This document shows, one piece after another, positions 57,960-64,000 of a stretch of 64,000 nt of DNA; position 1 is the first letter of the stretch, and every line of letters begins with the position of its first letter. The notes below the pieces were generated by a model. That model was not told the DNA's origin and made no database searches. It saw nothing but the letters and a program-made list of their open reading frames with translations. The stretch comes from Gymnothorax reevesii. Lineage: Eukaryota; Chordata; Actinopteri; Anguilliformes; Muraenidae. The stretch spans positions 48,203,120 through 48,267,119 of the forward strand of contig CM056583.1 in NCBI GenBank assembly GCA_029721435.1. The letters run 5' to 3'. A program made the position numbers and the translations under genes.

Positions 57960-59400
57960 TCAATAATCTAAAGTGGCTCTCATGATAGCATGGTTTATAT
58001 TTAATAAAGATGCCCTGGATGCACCCCAGTCTCGCCCTGACAAGCATCTCAATAGATTATTGACCTTTTTACATTAGTCTTGCACCTTCTCAATATGCTG
58101 CTTCCAGGTAAGCTTTTCGTCAAAAAAACTCCTAAAATTTGAATTATCCTAACTTGTTCCAGTGTTTGTCCATATAATTTCAGAGATACTTCTTAATGAC
58201 GCCTTGCAAAACATATCACTTGCGTCTTTGCAACTGATAAATTAAATCCCCACTTATCTGCCCACTGCTCCACAGTATCCACTGCTGCCTGAAGTTTCCT
58301 CTATATATATTTTAGATTACGCCCCCTTATCCATAATGCCCCATCATCTGCATATAATGATTTCCTTATCCATCCCTCGACTTGGTCAAAGATATCATTA
58401 ATCATTCAGTTAAACAGTACTGGACTGCAAACACTACCCTGTGGGGTTCCGTTTTCTACCTTGTATACCCTCGAGTACTCTGTCCCAACCCTAACCTCTA
58501 TGGTCATTCCTCACAGGAAACCTAACACCCAGTTATATAGTTTCCCTTCCACCTCCAACTTATTCAGTTTAATAAGCAGGCCTCCCTTCCACAACATGTC
58601 ATAGGCTTTCTCTATATCAAAAAATACAGCAGCTACAATCTCTTCATTTGTCTGCGCTTTCCTAATTTCTGACTCCAACCTTAATACTGAGTGTTTCTCC
58701 CTCTATGGAACCCATTTTGAGAAGAAGAGAGTAAATCTCTGCTTTCTAGAAAATACATCAGCCTTTTTGTTACCATTCTCTCCATAGTTTTCCCAAACTG
58801 TGATGTAAGAGCTATAGGTCTGCAGTTTAATGGGTTTGATGAGTCTTTACCAGGTTTTAAGATCGGCACAATAACGGAATGTTTCCACGCAGCTGGAATT
58901 CTTCCTGTATCCCACACTTTATGAAATAGTCTCAGTATTACCGCAAGTGAGCTGTCGTCCATATGATCCAACATACAGTAGCAGATATCACCTTTCCCTG
59001 GTGCCGACTGCTGTGTCCTGGGAATGGCCCTCCTCAATTCATACATATTGAATGGAAGATCTAGACTCTCCCCAGTAGTTGGTTTTCTGTTATTTACCCA
59101 TGTGTTCTGTGCCAACATGTCACTCCTATTCTGCCTGGCCTTTATCGATAAGTTTTCTGAGCTATGTACTTTAATTTGTGTTTCAGCCAAAAGTTCCACC
59201 TTTTCAATACTATTGACTGCTGTTTTATTGCCATTTGTTAACACTGGGATAACTGTATGTCTTCTGATTCCGCTCATTTTCCTGATCATTCCCCAGATCT
59301 CTGACATCTGTATCTCCCCACCTATCTCACTGCAGTACTGCCTCCAGTAAACACGCTTAGTTTTTCTTATTTCTTCTAACCACTGCTTGTGACTTTCAAT
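57960..59400 (-). pseudogene. Reverse transcriptase domain of the non-LTR element
   Basis: Frame 59307-58681 carries PFNMYELRRAIPRTQQSAPG, IPAAWKHSVIVPILKPGKDS and NPLNCRPIALTSQFGKTMER, then LSSSQNGFHRGRNT. After shifts, LYADDGALWIRG lies at about 58360-58330 with catalytic YADD (58343-58354). 'NGTPQGSV'-like sequence lies near 58450. Confidence 0.88.
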
Positions 59401-59732
59401 ACTGAATTAATGTCTCTATTGAATGTTTTTTTAACTGTTTGAATGCCCTATTTTGTTTTCTGACTGCTTGTCTCCAATTTTTTCCCACCATGGTACATTC
59501 TATCTCTGCGCCCTGAACTTTTTGGGATAGTTACAGCTATGATACAAACAGCAAATGAAACTATCTCCTCATTAAACGCATCCAAATCTAAAAAGTCTTC
59601 TCTGAGTAACCATTCGCATCTGCTTTGACTCAGTTCTCAATAGATGTCCCAATTAGCTTTATCTACTTTCCACCTTGCAATTCTCATGTCCTTCTCTTGC
59701 TGTAGCTCTATTACAACTTTAATTATGATTGG

Positions 59733-60436
59733 TTAATGGTCACTGCCCACTGATGATTTATTAAACACCTCCCAAGTAGTGATGCCAGCGATTTCACTTG
59801 ATGTCAGAGTTAAATCAATTGCACCCTCCTTATTTCGTACACAATCATACCTTGTTCCTCTTTCATCGTTCGCACACACTAACCCTTTATCCTTTAAAAA
59901 TTCCTCAATAATTAAACCATTTGTGTCAGTACTCTCACCTCCCCACACTGTACTATGTGCATTAAAGTCACCATACCACACTACTTTCCCCCCTACTTCC
60001 CCAAACACCGCGTTCAATATATCTAAGCTCAACCTGTAACATAGGTTATAGTAATTAATTATTGCCAATTCATTCTTGCCTGTCCAAATCTTGATTGCTA
60101 TCGATTCATATTCTACCCTAAATTGAATTAGATTAAACATGGTCCCATTTTTGTGTCGCCTGCGAAGCATAGCGGCACATAGGGATCACTTTGTCCGGCG
60201 TCTGTCTGTCCGGTAGTCACACGCGAAGCAGGCGACACGTGTTCACCTGAACACTCTAGTTAATAAATGTAGCTACTCCACCACCCTTCCCAGTCTTCCT
60301 ATCATTCCTAATAGCAGTGTATCCTTGTATTATGAAATCCCACTGCGGCCTAAGCCATGTTTCCTGTATGCATATTAAATTGGGTTTGTCCTGCCGACTT
60401 GAAATAAACTTCTTAAACTCCTGTCCATTATCCATT
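59733..60436 (-). pseudogene. APE-type endonuclease domain of the non-LTR element
   Basis: The N-terminal part near 60430-60260 has NLICIQETWLRPQWDFIIQG and TGKGGGVATFI. After an 80-bp insertion, 60170-59733 holds VVWYGDFNAHSTVWGG, GAIDLTLTSSEIAG and SSVGSDH, the usual endonuclease motifs. The insertion and a stop separate the parts. Confidence 0.87.
60153..60232. repeat. ~80-bp inverted-repeat insertion in the LINE
   Basis: TGTCGCCTGC... and ...GCAGGCGACA form the ends (about 60154 and 60227) of a GC-rich insert within the endonuclease frame. It contains GTCTGTCTGTCCGG. Confidence 0.65.
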
Positions 60437-60471
60437 ATTTACAAAGCTTCTTGCATTCCATTGCAATATAA

Positions 60472-61580
60472 CTAGGACCATGATGATCCACCAGCCCATG
60501 CAGATGATTGTGACAGTGCCTGTGAGCTAGATGTTCCTCCTCTTAACATATATTCCACTTCTTCCCATACAAGGGCCTTGACTTCTAGATACTTCTCTGC
60601 CGCTTTCAATATTATTTTAATCTTTTCAGTTTTTTTGTCTGTTTGCGCAGCACAGTTTCTGACATCAACCATAAATAAAATGATTTGATTTTTTCCTACA
60701 ATCAATGTATCCTCTTTTACTTTTCTACACCCCTCACATGGTCTCATGTCACTACCGTCTGTGCCATTCATCTTAACATTAGTGTCATTTAGCTGTATCC
60801 CTGCTCTTTTGGCTGCTTCCGCATATGTGATCCCTTGAGAAGTTTTCACTCTCTGTACTTGTGCCGCTCTCTTCCTGGCCTCACACCCTCCGTACGCAGA
60901 GCTGTGCTCTCCTCCGCAGTTGCCATACCTGAGTTTGGCTCCTCTTTCACTCTTCCCATACTCATGTTTCCCGGTGCATCTCCCACATCTTTCTTTACCC
61001 TTACACACTGCTGCTACATGCCCGAATTTTTGACATTTAAAGCACCTCAGTGGCAGGGGACTATAAAGCTTAACATCATAATTCATAAAACCGATAAGCA
61101 TTTTAAAGGGGAAGCAGTTCCTCGTCAAAAGTAAGTAACACCGACAAGCTGTCGCATCTCTGACCTTCTCGCGTGGTTTTCAGACGTCTTGCTTCACTCA
61201 CTTTTGCACCCTTCACATTTTCTTTTATCTGCTCTATAGTCAAACTCAGGGGTATACCGGAGATTACTCCTCAAACTAGTTTCTTACTTTTAGCTAGTGT
61301 TGCTTGAACTTTCTTCCCTTCCATTTTATTGAGCCTGATTGCCTTTCCTTGTTGTGCACTGTCTCTAAAAATAACCAACAGAGCACCACTGTGCAAAACT
61401 CTTGCACTCTTTACCTCACCTATTAATCTGTTAATAGCCTTGGTAAGGAGAACTGGGTTCCACTCACCAAAAGAAACACCTTCTTGTTCTAGCTTGATGA
61501 TTACTTTGTTATATTCTTCATACACTCTAGTTTGTTCACTATCCGTTTCTTCTTCTAATAAAAGTGATATTATCTCAACC
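60472..61580 (-). pseudogene. ORF1 (gag-like) of the non-LTR element
   Basis: Two frames: 61525-61271 (MYEEYNKVIIKLEQEGVSFG, SARVLHSGALLVIFRDSAQQ) and 61128-60472, with knuckle CFKCQKFGHVAAVC, a further Cys-rich CGRCTGKHEYG stretch and QGITYAEAAKRAG. It is a nucleic-acid-binding ORF1 protein of the I/Jockey type, split by a stop near 61270 and a shift. Confidence 0.85.
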
Positions 61581-61599
61581 TAAAATAAATGGTGTTCGT

Positions 61600-62040
61600 T
61601 TCTTGAAAATGAGACTTTAGCGCGCAACGAAACGGCCCGATTAATGAACGTTAGCAGGTCACGAAGCACCAGGTTGTCTATCGTAGGATTGATACCAGGT
61701 ATTAACAAATCAAAATGTCATAAAACTCTTACCAGCTACCTGTATTTCCTCTTAATAAAAGCTTAAAAAGTACGTTAGACCTAAACACTGTTCAGCTGGG
61801 TTCAATTCCACTAACTTTAATCGGAATTAACAAGCTGTTGCTTCAATATCCTGTGTTTAGAAATGTTACAGAGGCAAAAATCTATTTCTTTATAACCAGT
61901 TTTCGAATTGGGCTGGATAAAAATTTTGATGAACGCCACAACTCACCTTTCTTTACTCGCTTCTCCACTGAAAAGGCCCGCCTTAGCGCCGCGGTCTTTT
62001 ATTCCTCTTCCTTTTTGTGTGTTATATTTTGTTTTTTTGC
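61600..62040. other. Probable 5' UTR/flank of the LINE
   Basis: Contains GCGCGCAACGAAACGGCCCG near 61620 and a CpG-containing stretch near 61978-61995. The exact 5' end is not visible. Confidence 0.35.
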
Positions 62041-62480
62041 TAATTGGATTCTTAACTTAAAGGTTCAAACCTCCACCTACTGTACCGGAGTATTTAAAAG
62101 TGATCCAGTTTTACAATCACATAATTATCTGCATAGAAAAAAAAAAAGAGCAAAAAAAAAGATAATAAAAATAAAATAAACGTATCCATTATCATTTTAA
62201 TAGTAACATTCTAAATCATTTTAAATAGATCAGTTCTTTTTCAATACCCTCTAACTGCTTTTTGAATGTTTTTAATCCTTTAAAGGACTGCGGCCGAGTC
62301 ACTGTATATCACCACCCTGTTTGGTCTTATTTTTTCCACCCACTCAAGTCCAAGTATTATTGCCATCATCTCAGCAGAATAGGCCAACAATTTATCTGTA
62401 ATTCTGTTTGCTGAATGAATTTAAACAGATAGAATGTAAACCCTGTTCCTAAGTATTGATTTTGATCTTTTGAGCCACCA
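62040..62480 (-). pseudogene. 3' fragment of a second RNase H-bearing non-LTR element
   Basis: Minus strand: ITDKLLAYSAEMMAIILGLE then WVEKIRPNRVVIYSDSAAVL at about 62410-62290, the Glu and Asp motifs of RNase H. The 3' end carries CTCCGGTACAGTAGGTGG, similar to the 3' end of the element at 56614, but the proteins differ. It is probably a 5'-truncated copy of a related family. Confidence 0.72.
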
Positions 62481-62489
62481 GGTCTCAGC

Positions 62490-64000
62490 CTGATCTTAGT
62501 GACAAAAAGAAGTCATCTGCCCCTTCTCTTTTCATGTCCTCACTCTGCTCAGGTGGGGTTCCTCTTCTTCTGCTAATAGGCAACTTCAATTGGGTGGAGC
62601 ACCTGCTCAAGTATGACAAAATTCTTACATATCATAATTATAAGTCCCTTATCAAATCTAAACAAAATTCCAGCACTATTTCTGCCTTGCATTAATATTG
62701 CCACCACACCAGTGGTCATGATCAGTTGAGAGATCAGATTACCATTTGAAAACTCACATTGTTAAGTTATGTTGACGCACTGAAATTTCCATTTCACTGA
62801 AGTGGCTTACAACCTTGAGTTGGAGTACCAGTAACTCATGAAATTAAGCTGAAATTTCATAACTCATTTTGTTAAGTGGAAGTAAATGATGGAAAAAAGT
62901 TATGATGACTTATTGAGCTTATCACTTTTTACAGTGTAGGTCGTTTGGGTTTTTTTCCCTTTTAAACTACTCCAACTTTCCCTCCTTCCGCCACATATTT
63001 CCATTCCTAACTCACTTCCTGATCCTTCACTTCCTTCCGCCATCTCCTGTCCATTCCCAGTCCGGTCCTGCCAGCCCTCCAGTCGCCTCACAATACAATG
63101 GGTTACAGTGATTTTATAGGCCTAACGGCATGGAATGCGGCTCAGCCAATCACATTTAAGGATGGGAAGCGCCCGTTTCATAACAACAATCAATGAATCA
63201 TTCATACTCAATTCATTCATTCATCTTCTATACCTGCTTATTAGAAATTTCAGGGGGCACATCAGAGAATGTTGAGTACAGAAATTATATGCTTTACTGT
63301 AATAAATAAATGCGATACAACCCACTGGGGCTTTCAATCATTAACTCAAATGCTGTCTGGCCATTCCTTGAATGAAACCATGTCAAAAAAAAAAGTCAAA
63401 ATCTACGCCAACAATTGATTTTAGTGCAAGAGAGTGTTTCATATGATCAAAATGAAGCAGAAATAAACGATTCCAAAATATTGATTTAAACCATCCTTTA
63501 AGCCGACTATTCTTTTTTAAAGCAGGACATCGCAGTCTTCGAATCTGCCACCCAACGACAACGGCCAATTTGAATAGACAAAGAATCAGATTCTCCGGCC
63601 ACCCTGCTTGAATACCGGGCCTGGGTCACAGATGTATCATTGATAAGTAGCCTACCACACACAAAATATCGTTGGTCTACATAGTTAGTGCTGCACGGAT
63701 TTGAGTGTTACTGACAGAGTCTCGTAGGAGTACGGCTCTTACAATTAGGCGGTCGCAATGTCTTAAGGGAAAGCCCATAGGTAGCCTTCACTATCAGCAC
63801 TGATAAACCTTTCGTTAAGGACGTATTTAATGAGTTCTGGCCGGCCCATCGCCAAAACACCAGATTCCTTGCTAGATTACGTAAAATAATGCACCTAATT
63901 TGATAATGAATTACAAGGCGCCTATTACGCTTACCTTACTGGTCACATGTCAACGCTCTACCACAACCACAAGGAAAACACAACTTTTTTTACCCACTTA
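62490..64000. other. No recognisable gene
   Basis: A partial arm of the 55721 palindrome lies at about 63097-63118, and a (CATT)n-like TTCATTCATTCATC at about 63209. Otherwise nothing supported. Confidence 0.4.

Larger units (their letters stand above)
56614..61600 (-). mobile_element. I-group non-LTR retrotransposon, nearly full length
   Basis: Sense order on the minus strand: a two-frame ORF1 with CCHC knuckle, an APE-type endonuclease, reverse transcriptase, C-terminal RNase H, and a 3' end with GGCGGTAATGCTCC and a GAAGAATAAGAAG-type tail near 56614. An RNase H after the RT in a non-LTR element is typical of the I superfamily (I, Nimb and relatives). Stops and shifts occur in both frames, so the copy is dead. 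Confidence 0.87.

Overview
The window is nuclear DNA from a ray-finned fish, almost certainly a teleost. Two split vertebrate genes lie in a sea of fish-type transposable elements: Tc1/mariner, hAT-type and piggyBac-type inverted-repeat elements, PIF/Harbinger, a tRNA-derived SINE, non-LTR elements ending in RNase H, and a Ty3/gypsy-group LTR element. There are no bacterial operons, CRISPR arrays or phage genes. Most open frames are shadows or transposon debris.

Layout. 1-8.5 kb: decayed Tc1/mariner copies, a TIR-bounded small element (2481-3028) and a Harbinger-like element (6002-6591). 8681-14597: a complete LTR retrotransposon on the minus strand with about 99% identical LTRs, a 4-bp target duplication, an intact gag-protease frame and a broken pol. 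Its integrase precedes its reverse transcriptase, as in the Gmr1 clade. 14.6-16.7 kb: intergenic. 16.7-21.9 kb: ccng2 (cyclin G2) on the plus strand, seven coding exons plus a probable untranslated first exon, 339 codons. 22.3-42.05 kb: taf1c (RNA polymerase I factor SL1 subunit C) on the minus strand, convergent with ccng2, with about 14 exons. Its introns are packed with repeats: nested hAT-like fold-back DNA, a 0.8-kb triplication, a SINE, a Tc1 copy and an (AT)n tract. 42.5-53 kb: Tc1, Harbinger, piggyBac-like and non-LTR remnants, and a CCAAT-rich minisatellite. 54.2-55.9 kb: a cluster of four fold-back elements, three with perfect 8-bp target duplications. 56.6-61.6 kb: a nearly full-length I-group non-LTR element on the minus strand, next to a second RNase H remnant at 62.0-62.5 kb. 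The last 1.5 kb shows nothing recognisable.

The two host genes are functionally separate: cyclin G2 is a FOXO/p53-linked, growth-inhibitory cyclin, and TAF1C supports rRNA transcription. Their coding 3' ends face each other about 1.05 kb apart. No new multi-gene system is visible. The most unusual object is the Gmr1-like retroelement: integrase-first pol, a SCAN-like capsid, a UAG between gag and pol, and a tRNA-Pro-like primer site with three extra bases. Exon boundaries were read by eye from splice consensus, phase continuity and remembered family similarity, and no alignment was run.
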